The notes below the pieces were generated by a model. That model was not told where the DNA came from. It saw only the letters and a list, made by a program, of their open reading frames with translations, and searched no databases. From assembly GCA_963579025.1 (NCBI GenBank), contig CAUZFZ010000090.1, forward strand, positions 1-42,306: DNA of 42,306 nucleotides, read 5' to 3'. A program made the position numbers and the translations under genes. Positions 8,777 through 17,284 of the stretch are shown piece after piece. Position 1 is the first letter of the stretch. Each line of letters begins with the position of its first letter. Origin of the DNA: CAUZFZ01 sp963579025. GTDB lineage: Bacteria; Planctomycetota; Planctomycetia; Planctomycetales; Planctomycetaceae.

Positions 8777-10123
8777 ATGAAGGCATTTCTCAGTGTGACA
8801 ATGCTGTTGGCTGTACTCCCCGGCCTCACGTTCGCTGGAGAACCGGCACCGGAGGGCTGGTCACCGAGTGCTCCACGTGACGAAATCCGCCCCGAATTCG
8901 CCTGGCTCCCCGGTGGTGGTCCTGACGGCAAAGGCGCTTTCGTGATCCGAGCTGATGACCGTGACGGGCTCGCGGGATTCTGGCAGAAGACCGTCAAGGT
9001 CGAGGGCGGCCAGCATTACCGCTTCTCAGCCGTGCGCCGCGCACACAACATCGACCTGATCCGCCGTACGGGAGTCGCGCGCATCCAGTGGCTGAACGAT
9101 GCGGGCAAGAGGGTCCGCCATGACAAGCCGTCATTCGCTTCCTATCGACCGGGTGAACGACCGCGGTCCGAGCCCGAGTTCCCGCCGGACGGCAAGACCG
9201 AAAAAGATGGCTGGACGGAAGTCGCTGCCAGTTATCACGTGCCAGGCGAAGCCACACAGGCACTGATCGAATTGCACTTTCGCTGGGGACCGCCGAATTC
9301 ATCCGTCGAGTGGGCGAACGTCTCACTGAGTCAGATCGCTGCTCCCGAACCACGCATCGTCCGGCTGGCGACGATTCATCACCGTCCGCGTGACGGCAAG
9401 ACTCCGCAGGACAAACGTGAGCAGTTCGCTCCGCTGATCGCCGAGGCCGCGAAACAGAAGGCCGACCTGGTCGTCCTGCCCGAAACATTGACGTATTTCG
9501 GGACAGGTCTGAAGTACGTCGACGTGGCCGAATCGGTCCCCGGTCCGTCGACAAAGTATTTTGGAGAGCTGGCAAAGAAGCACGACATGTACATTGTCGC
9601 GGGGCTGTTCGAGCGGGACCGTCATCTGGTTTACAACGTCTCGGTGTTGCTGGGTCCAGACGGTAAAATCGTCGGCAAGTACCGCAAGGTCACGCTGCCG
9701 CGGGGCGAGATTGAAGGTGGAATCATGCCGGGCAAAGACTACCCGGTCTTTGACACACGCTTCGGCAAAGTGGGCATGATGATCTGCTACGACGGCTTCT
9801 TCCCGGAAGTCGCTCGTGAGCTAAGTAACCGAGGCGCAGAGGTCATTGCCTGGCCGGTGTGGGGATGCAATCCGATGCTGGGAGCCGCCCGCGCCTGCGA
9901 GAATCACACATACGTGATCAGCAGCACCTACACGGACGTGTCCTCCAACTGGATGATCTCGGCGGTCTATGGTCACGACGGCAAGCCACTCGCTCAGGCG
10001 ACTGAATGGGGAACCGTGGCGATTGCCGAAGTCGACCTGAATCAGCCGCTGCACTGGCAGAGTCTGGGCGACTTCAAAGCCCAGATCACCCGTCACCGTC
10101 CCGTTGCCCCGCCGCACGAGTAA
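8777..10123 (+). CDS. Secreted carbon-nitrogen hydrolase (nitrilase superfamily)
   Basis: A 448-residue amidase/nitrilase-fold protein. The catalytic triad is visible: E236 in VVLPETLTYFG, K304 in KYRKVTLPRGE and C337 in MMICYDGFFPE. A signal peptide (MKAFLSVTMLLAV, cleavage near FAGEP) shows export. Between it and the hydrolase lies an extra domain of about 180 residues (FVIRADDRDGLAGFW, later a Trp-rich beta pattern) that resembles a carbohydrate-binding beta sandwich, which is unusual for this superfamily. The frame opens at 8702, but the ATG at 8777 starts exactly at the signal peptide. The substrate is unknown; the extra domain suggests a sugar- or polymer-linked amide. Confidence 0.88.
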   Translation: MKAFLSVTMLLAVLPGLTFAGEPAPEGWSPSAPRDEIRPEFAWLPGGGPDGKGAFVIRADDRDGLAGFWQKTVKVEGGQHYRFSAVRRAHNIDLIRRTGVARIQWLNDAGKRVRHDKPSFASYRPGERPRSEPEFPPDGKTEKDGWTEVAASYHVPGEATQALIELHFRWGPPNSSVEWANVSLSQIAAPEPRIVRLATIHHRPRDGKTPQDKREQFAPLIAEAAKQKADLVVLPETLTYFGTGLKYVDVAESVPGPSTKYFGELAKKHDMYIVAGLFERDRHLVYNVSVLLGPDGKIVGKYRKVTLPRGEIEGGIMPGKDYPVFDTRFGKVGMMICYDGFFPEVARELSNRGAEVIAWPVWGCNPMLGAARACENHTYVISSTYTDVSSNWMISAVYGHDGKPLAQATEWGTVAIAEVDLNQPLHWQSLGDFKAQITRHRPVAPPHE

Positions 10124-10153
10124 GCCGAGCGGCAATTCCCCGCGTCGTTCAGC

Positions 10154-10738
10154 TCAGTAATCCATACCGAGATCCTCGACCATGTCCGAGTCGAGTGTCA
10201 TCTCGTCTGGATCAAGCCCGAGCGCCTCGCTGATCGTCTGAAATACGGCGGTCTGAATGCTCGCCGCGTTCCATTCCGATGCGTTGTCCGGTGCCGTGGT
10301 TTGACCGGCCTTTGCTTTCCAGACGACACAATCGGGGCGTTGTTCCATCATCCAGAACATCAAACGCATGTGATTGGCGCAACTCGTCGGGATACGGGGC
10401 ACTCCTGACGACTGTGGTTCCAGTGGAGGCAGTTCAACGCCCAGAGCCTGACCGAAATCCAGCCAGTTCTGGTCGCGACGTTCCGCAGGAAACTGGTGTT
10501 CGAGTTGCTGACGGAACCAGCGTCGGCGGTAATCCGGCAGGCTCTTCAGTGCCGCATTGATTCGCTCGATCATTGCGTGCGTGTCCGGTATTGGCAGGAT
10601 TTCACCGGAAAGCCGTGAAGTCACGAGTCGGATCACCTCGCGCGGTGACTGAAACAGGTAGATCCCCTCATCCTCGCTGATTTCAATTTCGAACTGTTCC
10701 TCCAGCCGAATGACCAGTTCGACAGCGTCCATCCCCAT
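10154..10738 (-). CDS. Acyl-carrier-like protein with halves in permuted order
   Basis: A 194-residue protein. Its first 40 residues (MGMDAVELVIRLEEQFEIEI onward) align well with helix II to helix IV of acyl carrier proteins. Its last 30 (ISEALGLDPDEMTLDSDM, then VEDLGMDY) align with helix I and the loop before the active serine. The order is therefore reversed relative to a normal carrier, with the break exactly at the DSL site. The serine that takes phosphopantetheine is missing: the chain ends in Tyr at that place. The middle 120 residues (with YRRRWFRQQLEHQF and CANHMRLMFWMM) are unassigned. Start at ATG 10738, with GGGAGAGG 5 bases upstream. It cannot be a standard carrier; a scaffold or partner-binding role is inference. 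Confidence 0.75.
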   Translation of the reverse strand: MGMDAVELVIRLEEQFEIEISEDEGIYLFQSPREVIRLVTSRLSGEILPIPDTHAMIERINAALKSLPDYRRRWFRQQLEHQFPAERRDQNWLDFGQALGVELPPLEPQSSGVPRIPTSCANHMRLMFWMMEQRPDCVVWKAKAGQTTAPDNASEWNAASIQTAVFQTISEALGLDPDEMTLDSDMVEDLGMDY

Positions 10739-10775
10739 CGTTGCCTCTCCCAAAGCGGCAGAGCCGCAACCAAGA

Positions 10776-10838
10776 GTAGGATGGGCACTCTTGCCCGTCC
10801 ATTGCCGGTGCCGGGACGGGCAGGAGTGCCCATCCTAC
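10776..10838. repeat. 25-base inverted repeat, dispersed family, copy 1
   Basis: Left arm 10776-10800 and right arm 10814-10838 match as reverse complements with one mismatch, around a 13-base loop. A second copy with nearly the same arms is at 28508-28565. It lies just upstream of the carrier-like gene (minus strand) and could form a strong hairpin in RNA. Confidence 0.85.
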
Positions 10839-10839
10839 G

Positions 10840-10860
10840 ATGCGCGCGCACGGCGCGCAT
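10840..10860. repeat. Perfect short palindrome next to copy 1
   Basis: Arms ATGCGCGC and GCGCGCAT pair perfectly around a 5-base loop, directly after the 25-base inverted repeat. No following T-run, so it is not a typical terminator. Confidence 0.6.
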
Positions 10861-10980
10861 GCCCGACGATGGAAGACTCTCAATCGTGTCGTCGCTTCAC
10901 CTGGCCAGTATCGCGCCTAACATTCACGCCTCACAGATTCGCAAGAAACATCATCGGAAACGGCAGCCTGGAACTCCGTC

Positions 10981-13900
10981 ATGAAGAAATCCACCCTCGT
11001 CATTCGCAGCCTGCGACATTACTGGCGCACACACGTCGCCGTGCTGCTCGGCGTGATCGCCGGCACGGCCGTTATCGCAGGTGCTCTTGTTGTGGGCGAT
11101 TCCGTCCGGCAAAGCCTGCGGCAGATGAGCCTTGATCGACTCGGCGGAGTCGATCATGCGTTGCACACCACCTCACGGTTCTTCACACAGACGCTTGTCG
11201 ATTCTGTGTCGGCTGCTGCAAGTACGGGCGACCGCTTCGAGGCGGTCGTGCCGGCCCTGATCATGGACGCTGCACTCGTACGCGATGAGTCCGACGGGAC
11301 AGTGGTTGACCGTGCTGGTGGGATCCGTGTTTACGGCGTTAATGAGGACTTTGCGCAGCTCAGCGAGTTAAGCCCGGACGACATCCCGAGCGGCGACGAA
11401 ATCGTGTTGAGTCACCGCGTTGCGAGTCAGATCAACGCAAGCCCAGGCGATGAACTGCGGCTCTGGCTCGAATTGCCGGCGACCATTCCGAAAGAGACGC
11501 TGCTGGGCGGTATCGAGGATCAGGACACCGCCGAGTTTGCCGTGACCGTCAGCAAGGTTCTGCCCGAGACATCTGGAGTCGGCCGCTTCGATCTGAATCC
11601 AGGCCAGCAGCTTCCGCTGACCGTCTTCGTGGCATTGGATGAACTGCAGGCGGCGGTCGGTCTGGACGCCGTGCGTCGCTCGCGGGATTTTCCTGATGGC
11701 AAACCAGCTCGTGTGAATGCACTGTTTGCTGCTTCGGCCGACGAACAGGATCGAACTGGTGATTCAGCAGCAGACGCTGCAAAACAGGCCACAAAGCTGC
11801 TGAGCGAGTCGGTGTCGATGGACGACCTCAATCTGCGAGCTGTGATCCCGACGATCGAGTCGGCCGGTGATGGCGGTGAGCAGGACCGAGGCTATGTCGC
11901 TATCGAGAGCGAGCAGATGATCCTCGAAGACGCATTCGCCGAGGCGAGCAGACGAACGGCTGAGGAATTCGGTTGGCCGACATCTTCGTCACTTGTGTAT
12001 CTCATCAACGAACTGATCAATCCGAACGTCGAACCTGGCGATCCAAAGGACGAGGCCCCCGCGGGTTACTCTCTGTATTCAATCGTGGCCGGCATCGATC
12101 CGGACGAGGTCAGTAAGGCACCGTTTGGTCCGTTGTTCCCGGCCGGAGCCGATGCGCCAGCGATTGGTGAACGGGACATCGTGCTGGACGACTGGGTTGC
12201 CGAGAGCCTGAAGGTGTCGGTGGGTGACACCGTCGTGGTCCGGTATCACCTGGTGGGGTCGCACGGCGAACTTCCGGAAGAGGAAATCGAACTCACAGTG
12301 CGGGCCATCGTTCCATTGGATGATTCCGTCACCGCAGTCGATCGCGGAATCACTCCCGAGGTGCGCGGGATCACGGACGCGCGAAACTTCCAGGACTGGA
12401 AGCGACCGTTCGACATGGACATCGGTCGCGTCACGAAACGCGACGACCTTTATTGGGAAAAGTATGGCCCGCTTCCAAAGTCGTTTGTGTCGCTGGGCAC
12501 GGCTCAGGAGTTATGGAAAAGCCGATACGGCAGTCTGACATCCGTTCGCATCGCACCGCTGGACGACGAAGACATCGGCAGCTCGCGGGACCGGTTTGTC
12601 GCCGCATTCCTGAAGCAGTTGACCTCCAAGGAAACCGGCTTTGTCTTCCAGCCCGTCAAGTACAACGGAGTCAAAGCCGCCAGTGGAACAACGGATTTCA
12701 CCGGTCTGTTTGTGGGCTTCAGCTTCTTTGTGATTGCGTCAGCGATGATTCTGATCGGGCTGCTGTTCCGACTCGGCGTCGAGCGGCGTGTCTCCAGCAT
12801 CGGCTTGCTGGAAGCGGTTGGATTTGGCCAGAAGCAGGTGCGGCATCTCATTCTGATTGAAGGGATGGTCGTCGCCGTCGTTGGTGGCTTAATCGGATGC
12901 TTCGCCGCCGTTGCGTATGCTGATCTGATGATCTTCGCCCTCAAGTCACCCGACTGGTGGGGCGGCGCCATCGGCAGTCAATTTCTGAACGTGTCTGTAA
13001 CTCCGCTCAGCCTGACAGCCGGCTTCGCGATCTCGGTATTCGTCGCGCTGATCGCGTTGCTGTTTGCCTTACGAGGTCTGAAGGACATCAGCACTTGTCA
13101 GCTACTGGCTGGCAGCACAGAACCTGTAACAACGGACGCCGACACCGAACGATTCGCCGCCCGACGCCGGAAATGGGCTCGCATCGGATTCGTGGTCTCT
13201 CTGGTCGTGGTCGTTGCAGGCGTGGCGCGATTGATTCCGTCGAGCGAAGCGTTCTCCGGACTCACATGGCAGGTCGTGGCGTTCTTTGTCGTTGGAATGA
13301 CGCTGCTCACCAGCGCCGTCTTTCAGCTTTCTGCCTGGTTGTCTGGTGATCACGGCTCGGCTGTCCGTGGCAAAGGACTCGCCGGAACGAGCCGTCTGGG
13401 ATTTCGTAATGCTGCCCGGCATCGGTCGCGGAGTGTGCTGTCGACCGGCCTGATTGCATCAGCGACCTTTGTAATCGTCGCGGTAGCCGCGGGGCGTCGC
13501 GATCCGGGAGTCGAACAGCCGGATGTGAATTCCGGGAACGGCGGCTTTGCTCTGGTCGCGGAAACAACGACTCCGATCACACGCGGCGACCTGAATACGG
13601 CGGATGGTCGAGACGAACTCGCGTTCGGCGTCGCGGCCGATTCACCCGAAGCAAAGCTGCTCAACGAATCAGTCACGTATGCGTTTCGCGTTCGACCGGG
13701 AGAAAACGCGAGCTGCCTGAACCTGTACCAGACGCAACTGCCGACGATCCTTGGCGTGCCCGACACTCTGGTCGAACGTGGTGGTTTCCGCTTTGTCGAT
13801 CAGCGCAAGGCCGACTACTGGAAACTCCTCACGGAAACGCGGGAAGACGGAAACATCCCGGTCCTCGGCGACATGAATACGCTGATGTTCAGTCTCAAGA

Positions 13901-14592
13901 AAGGCCTTGGAGCGACGATCGATTTACCCGGCACGGAACAGAAACTTGTCGTCGTGGGAATGCTGGACAGCAGCGTGCTCCAAGGTGTTCTGCTGATGTC
14001 GGACGAAGGTTTCCAGACGCTGTTCCCCGAGCAGTCAGGGTTCCGTTACTTCCTGACGGGTGCCAGCGATGCGCGTGTCAAAGCAGTGGGACATTTCACC
14101 GACGAAGAGATTACCCGTCTGTCGCGCGTCTTCGAATCATCACTGACGCCCTACGGGTTCGACGCCGAGCGAGTGGTCGACCGCATCGCGGCCTTCCTTG
14201 TCGTACAAAATACGTACCTGTCGACATTTCAATCACTCGGCGGCCTGGGCCTGCTGCTGGGCACGCTGGGTCTGGCGACAGTAATGCTGCGTAATGTTGT
14301 TGAGCGACGATCCGAACTGGCACTGCTCCGCGCTGTCGGGTTCCGCAACAGCGGTCTTGCGATCATGGTCCTGGCCGAGAATGCCATGCTGCTTGTCTGG
14401 GGCCTGGCAGCGGGAGCCATCTGTGCGCTCCTGGCGATGTTGCCACATTTGCAGAGCGCCGGAGCCGACACTCCATGGACCGACGGAGTTCAACTGCTTG
14501 TCGTTGTCTTCGTGGTCGGTATGGCAGCCGCACTGTTTGCCGTACGCGAGGCCAGTCGCACAGCGATCGTCAGCACACTGCGAGGCAATTAG
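10981..14592 (+). CDS. Large ABC-type permease, FtsX/MacB family
   Basis: A 1203-residue membrane protein. It has an N-terminal anchor helix (about 16-36), then a large extracytoplasmic part. A first FtsX core follows with helices near 573-598, 621-645 and 680-702, more helices near 733, 761 and 820, and a second periplasmic domain. The second FtsX core is at 1080-1190, with the hallmark cytoplasmic phrases VERRVSSIGLLEAVGFG and VERRSELALLRAVGFR at equivalent places. This is the double-core, about ten-helix design of LolC-like or lipid/antimicrobial export permeases. Its ATPase is not adjacent in the window. It ends in a 4-base overlap with a small minus-strand ORF. Confidence 0.9.
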   Translation: MKKSTLVIRSLRHYWRTHVAVLLGVIAGTAVIAGALVVGDSVRQSLRQMSLDRLGGVDHALHTTSRFFTQTLVDSVSAAASTGDRFEAVVPALIMDAALVRDESDGTVVDRAGGIRVYGVNEDFAQLSELSPDDIPSGDEIVLSHRVASQINASPGDELRLWLELPATIPKETLLGGIEDQDTAEFAVTVSKVLPETSGVGRFDLNPGQQLPLTVFVALDELQAAVGLDAVRRSRDFPDGKPARVNALFAASADEQDRTGDSAADAAKQATKLLSESVSMDDLNLRAVIPTIESAGDGGEQDRGYVAIESEQMILEDAFAEASRRTAEEFGWPTSSSLVYLINELINPNVEPGDPKDEAPAGYSLYSIVAGIDPDEVSKAPFGPLFPAGADAPAIGERDIVLDDWVAESLKVSVGDTVVVRYHLVGSHGELPEEEIELTVRAIVPLDDSVTAVDRGITPEVRGITDARNFQDWKRPFDMDIGRVTKRDDLYWEKYGPLPKSFVSLGTAQELWKSRYGSLTSVRIAPLDDEDIGSSRDRFVAAFLKQLTSKETGFVFQPVKYNGVKAASGTTDFTGLFVGFSFFVIASAMILIGLLFRLGVERRVSSIGLLEAVGFGQKQVRHLILIEGMVVAVVGGLIGCFAAVAYADLMIFALKSPDWWGGAIGSQFLNVSVTPLSLTAGFAISVFVALIALLFALRGLKDISTCQLLAGSTEPVTTDADTERFAARRRKWARIGFVVSLVVVVAGVARLIPSSEAFSGLTWQVVAFFVVGMTLLTSAVFQLSAWLSGDHGSAVRGKGLAGTSRLGFRNAARHRSRSVLSTGLIASATFVIVAVAAGRRDPGVEQPDVNSGNGGFALVAETTTPITRGDLNTADGRDELAFGVAADSPEAKLLNESVTYAFRVRPGENASCLNLYQTQLPTILGVPDTLVERGGFRFVDQRKADYWKLLTETREDGNIPVLGDMNTLMFSLKKGLGATIDLPGTEQKLVVVGMLDSSVLQGVLLMSDEGFQTLFPEQSGFRYFLTGASDARVKAVGHFTDEEITRLSRVFESSLTPYGFDAERVVDRIAAFLVVQNTYLSTFQSLGGLGLLLGTLGLATVMLRNVVERRSELALLRAVGFRNSGLAIMVLAENAMLLVWGLAAGAICALLAMLPHLQSAGADTPWTDGVQLLVVVFVVGMAAALFAVREASRTAIVSTLRGN

Positions 14593-14906
14593 TTTTCGGT
14601 TGCCTTGTCTGTGCTCGACCCTTTGCCGGAAGGGTGCCTACGCTCATCAAGCGTTTCGTCGAAGTCCGTCGAATCGCCGGGTTTCGATGATTTCGTGGGC
14701 TTTTCAGCGGTATCAGACTGCCACGACGTGAGATTTCCCAGATCGTCGCGCGTTTCATCTGCAGACGAGTCGGTCTGTTCTGATCGAATTCGTTGCACGA
14801 CTTCCGCGAGTTGCTCCGCCCAGGTCTTCGCTGCCTTCCAGTCAAAGAACTCAGGGACAGGTACATCGATCTCCGAGACCGTGAGACCACTGGCAGCGTT
14901 GCTCAC
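14589..14906 (-). CDS. Small acidic protein, unknown
   Basis: A 105-residue frame from GTG 14906. The first half has a plausible folded part (SEIDVPVPEFFDWKAAKTWA, then an amphipathic helix); the second half is Ser/Thr/Asp/Glu-rich and looks disordered. No family is recognised. It converges with the large permease gene, overlapping its stop by 4 bases. One base upstream of its GTG ends an 18-codon ORF, so translational coupling or a small frameshift joining the two is possible. Reality is supported by protein-like composition rather than homology. Confidence 0.45.
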   Translation of the reverse strand: MSNAASGLTVSEIDVPVPEFFDWKAAKTWAEQLAEVVQRIRSEQTDSSADETRDDLGNLTSWQSDTAEKPTKSSKPGDSTDFDETLDERRHPSGKGSSTDKATEN

Positions 14907-14907
14907 G

Positions 14908-14964
14908 TTACTTAGCCATGAATTTCAATTGACGGCTGAGTTGCGCCAGTTCCTGGTCTGTCAT
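14908..14964 (-). CDS. 18-residue ORF, possible leader or frameshifted N-terminus
   Basis: Reads MTDQELAQLSRQLKFMAK, then TAA, one base before the GTG of the 105-residue frame. GAGG lies 8 bases upstream of its ATG. It forms a neat amphipathic helix. It may be a coupled leader peptide, or the true N-terminus of the next frame with one base lost or gained at the junction near 14907. Confidence 0.35.
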   Translation of the reverse strand: MTDQELAQLSRQLKFMAK

Positions 14965-15344
14965 CGGTTAGCCTCACTGATTCTGCAGGACTTCAAATAC
15001 GCAAACACATCCGACGGATGATGGCGAAGCAACGGAGAGAATGGCTTGAGCCTTCCCCTCGTTCCGCCGCCATCGTTGCCCCGATGAACGTCAAAAGGCC
15101 GATCGATCCTGAGATCGACCAACACGTCGTCACAGGATTCATAGTACCAGTCCAGGGACAACACTGTGAAGCAGGCCGTGCCTGAGCCGTAGCCCGATTT
15201 CTCCGAAATCGGGACCTGCCCCGTGCGGATTTCGGAGAAATCCGCCTACTGCTTGACCGTTTTGTTCCTGGTCAGGTACTTAATCTCAATCCCGACCGAA
15301 CCGCCGCGAAGTGGCTCTGGCCCATGAGCTTGTCTCAGAAGCCG
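14965..15344. other. Intergenic stretch without a clear gene
   Basis: Apart from the nested palindrome at 15189-15249 I see no convincing gene. A GTG-initiated 67-residue minus-strand frame (15164-14961) has its stop overlapping the 18-codon ORF, but no ribosome site and no recognisable domain. Confidence 0.4.
15189..15249. repeat. Nested palindrome pair
   Basis: Left element 15189-15213 contains CCCGATTTC..GAAATCGGG and right element 15227-15249 contains GGATTTC..GAAATCC; each is a palindrome itself, and together (GTAG at the left end, CTAC at the right) they form a larger inverted repeat. It is typical of dispersed intergenic repeats and sits upstream of the DUF1080 remnant. Confidence 0.7.
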
Positions 15345-15345
15345 C

Positions 15346-15907
15346 AAAAACATCTTACCACGCTGGAATTCGGGACTGGAACCCAACGCATCAGCGTTTG
15401 TCGATGATCGACTGATCGTCGCCTGCGCGAAAATACGGAGACTTCGATCTGTCGTTCGAATGGAAGATCGCGGCCCAGGGCAACAGTGGTCTGAAGTACC
15501 GCGTTCGACAGTACGGGAAGAAAACGCTGGGCTGCGAATTTCAGATCATTGACGATGGCAAAGCAGGCAAGACTCTGGGACGCGGCAGCACTGGTTCGCT
15601 TTATGCAGTTTTCGAACCTGCCCCAGAGATGAAGCTGAATCCCCCGGATGAATTCAATTCCAGCCGGATCATTGTCAGCGCCAATCACATCGAACACTGG
15701 GTCAACGGTCGCAAAATCATGTCTGCGGAAGTCGGGAGTCCAGAGTGGGACAAACGAGTCGCTTCCAGCAAGTTTTCCGGCGACTCAGGTTTTGGACGCA
15801 ATCGCCTGGGCCGCATCATGCTGACCGATCACGGTGCGGAGGTCTGGTACCGAAACGTGGTGATCCGTCGACCCATTGCGACCGACGGAGCACCGCGCGG
15901 GGACTGA
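15346..15907 (+). pseudogene. DUF1080 (3-keto-disaccharide hydrolase-like) remnant
   Basis: The conserved part WNSGLEPNASAFVDDRLIV runs to CAK in one frame; KYGDFDLSFEWKIAAQGNSG and the rest follow in the next frame, through FQIIDD, IEHWVNG and MLTDHGAEV to a TGA at 15905-15907. The frames join perfectly if one A is removed from the AAAA run near 15430-15433, so a single-base insertion broke it. The usual start (signal peptide and LFDGKTLDGW-type opening) is also missing; an in-frame stop precedes the conserved part. The family is a concanavalin-like fold linked to glycan breakdown and common in planctomycetes. It lies just upstream of a sialidase gene. Confidence 0.8.
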
Positions 15908-16020
15908 CGTTGCGTCAACGCCGGCCAGTCCGCCGTCGCTGGACGGATCGCTGCTGGGCCGCTGGAATGTCGAGACTCGGTTTTCAATACTCATTACATT
16001 TCTGACAGTGAGCCTGTGCT

Positions 16021-17187
16021 ATGAGACTCCACGTTGCGATGGTCTTTGCGTTGATGGCCGGACCTGTTTGGGCAACATCCGCACTGAGCGAGGACAAAGC
16101 GCTCGAAGGTCCGCTCGAGCCATTTCTTGACGAGGCCCGGCTGGAACTGCAGCAGGTCTTCAGTGGCGAACGGTTTCCCAACATTGTCGTGACGACAAAG
16201 GGCACGCTGTTGGCGACATGGGGTACCAGCAGCGTTCGGGCTCGACGCAGTGACGATGGCGGACAAACCTGGGGCGAAACCATCACGATCGGGAAACCCG
16301 GGTTGCAGTCGGGTGGACTGACCGTTGACGAATCGACCGGCAACATCATTGCGTTTGTCGAGGAACGTCATCCGCCGGCACCGCTGACCGTGTATCGCAG
16401 CACTGACGATGGCCGCAGCTGGAAGGTTCAGGAAGTCAGGATCCACCCGGACAAAGACGGGCACATGCCATCGATGCACATGAACGAACACGGGATCACA
16501 CTGCGTCATGGAGAGCACAAGGGAAGGTTGATCCGGCCTTCACGGTATTACGCCGGCAAGAACGATCGCAGCAAATGGCCGCAGCATTATACCAACGCGA
16601 TCTACAGCGACGATGGTGGCAAGTCCTGGCACACGAGCGAACCGTTCCCGGCCTTTGGGACGGGGGAAGCAACAATCGCCGAGCTGTCCAACGGAACAGT
16701 GTATTACAACTCACGGCGTCACTGGGCTCCGGAAGGTGAGAATCCACGGAGACGCTGGACGGCTGTCAGTAGCGACGGCGGTCAGTCCTGGAATGACCTG
16801 ACCTTCTGCGACGCGCTGCCCGATGGACCACAGAATACCAACTATGGATGCATGGGCGGGCTGACCCGAATTCCAGTCAGTCGTCAGGACATCCTCATTT
16901 ACAGCAACTGTGATAGTCCGAGTGGTCGTGACCATGGAACTGTGTGGGCGAGCTTCGACGGCGGTAAGACATGGCCGATCAAACGACTCGTGTTTGAAGG
17001 CCGGCACGCGTATTCGTCACTGACATCCGGCCGTCCAGGCACGAAGACGGAGGGCTCGATCTACCTCCACTTCGAAGGCGGGCCAAAGGGCGGTTCCACC
17101 GTCGCGCGTTTCAATCTGGCCTGGGTGCTCGGAGGCCAACCCACGGGAGACGGGGCAGTCCCGAGTACGCTGACCAACGGCAAGTAG
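16021..17187 (+). CDS. Secreted sialidase-like protein with Asp-box repeats
   Basis: A 388-residue exported BNR/Asp-box beta-propeller protein. The signal peptide MRLHVAMVFALMAGPVWA is clear. Five Asp boxes are visible: RRSDDGGQTW, YRSTDDGRSW, YSDDGGKSW, SSDGGQSW and SFDGGKTW, spaced along the propeller. The arginine triad of true sialidases cannot be assigned safely by eye, so other exo-glycosidase or binding roles remain possible. It follows the broken DUF1080 gene on the same strand by 113 bases. Both belong to families used in polysaccharide breakdown, so they may once have been one operon. Confidence 0.88.
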   Translation: MRLHVAMVFALMAGPVWATSALSEDKALEGPLEPFLDEARLELQQVFSGERFPNIVVTTKGTLLATWGTSSVRARRSDDGGQTWGETITIGKPGLQSGGLTVDESTGNIIAFVEERHPPAPLTVYRSTDDGRSWKVQEVRIHPDKDGHMPSMHMNEHGITLRHGEHKGRLIRPSRYYAGKNDRSKWPQHYTNAIYSDDGGKSWHTSEPFPAFGTGEATIAELSNGTVYYNSRRHWAPEGENPRRRWTAVSSDGGQSWNDLTFCDALPDGPQNTNYGCMGGLTRIPVSRQDILIYSNCDSPSGRDHGTVWASFDGGKTWPIKRLVFEGRHAYSSLTSGRPGTKTEGSIYLHFEGGPKGGSTVARFNLAWVLGGQPTGDGAVPSTLTNGK

Positions 17188-17284
17188 TCATCGAAGCCGT
17201 GTCACTCAACGCCACTCTGCCGGTAACTGTTGTCGGTCAGCCTGGTACGCATTGCGCCAACGGGCACATGACCGGGCCGGCTTC

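Noticed and set aside
14961..15164. 67-residue minus-strand frame overlapping the 18-codon ORF
   Set aside because: GTG start without a ribosome site and no recognised domain; could be part of a chain of small ORFs but not supportable.
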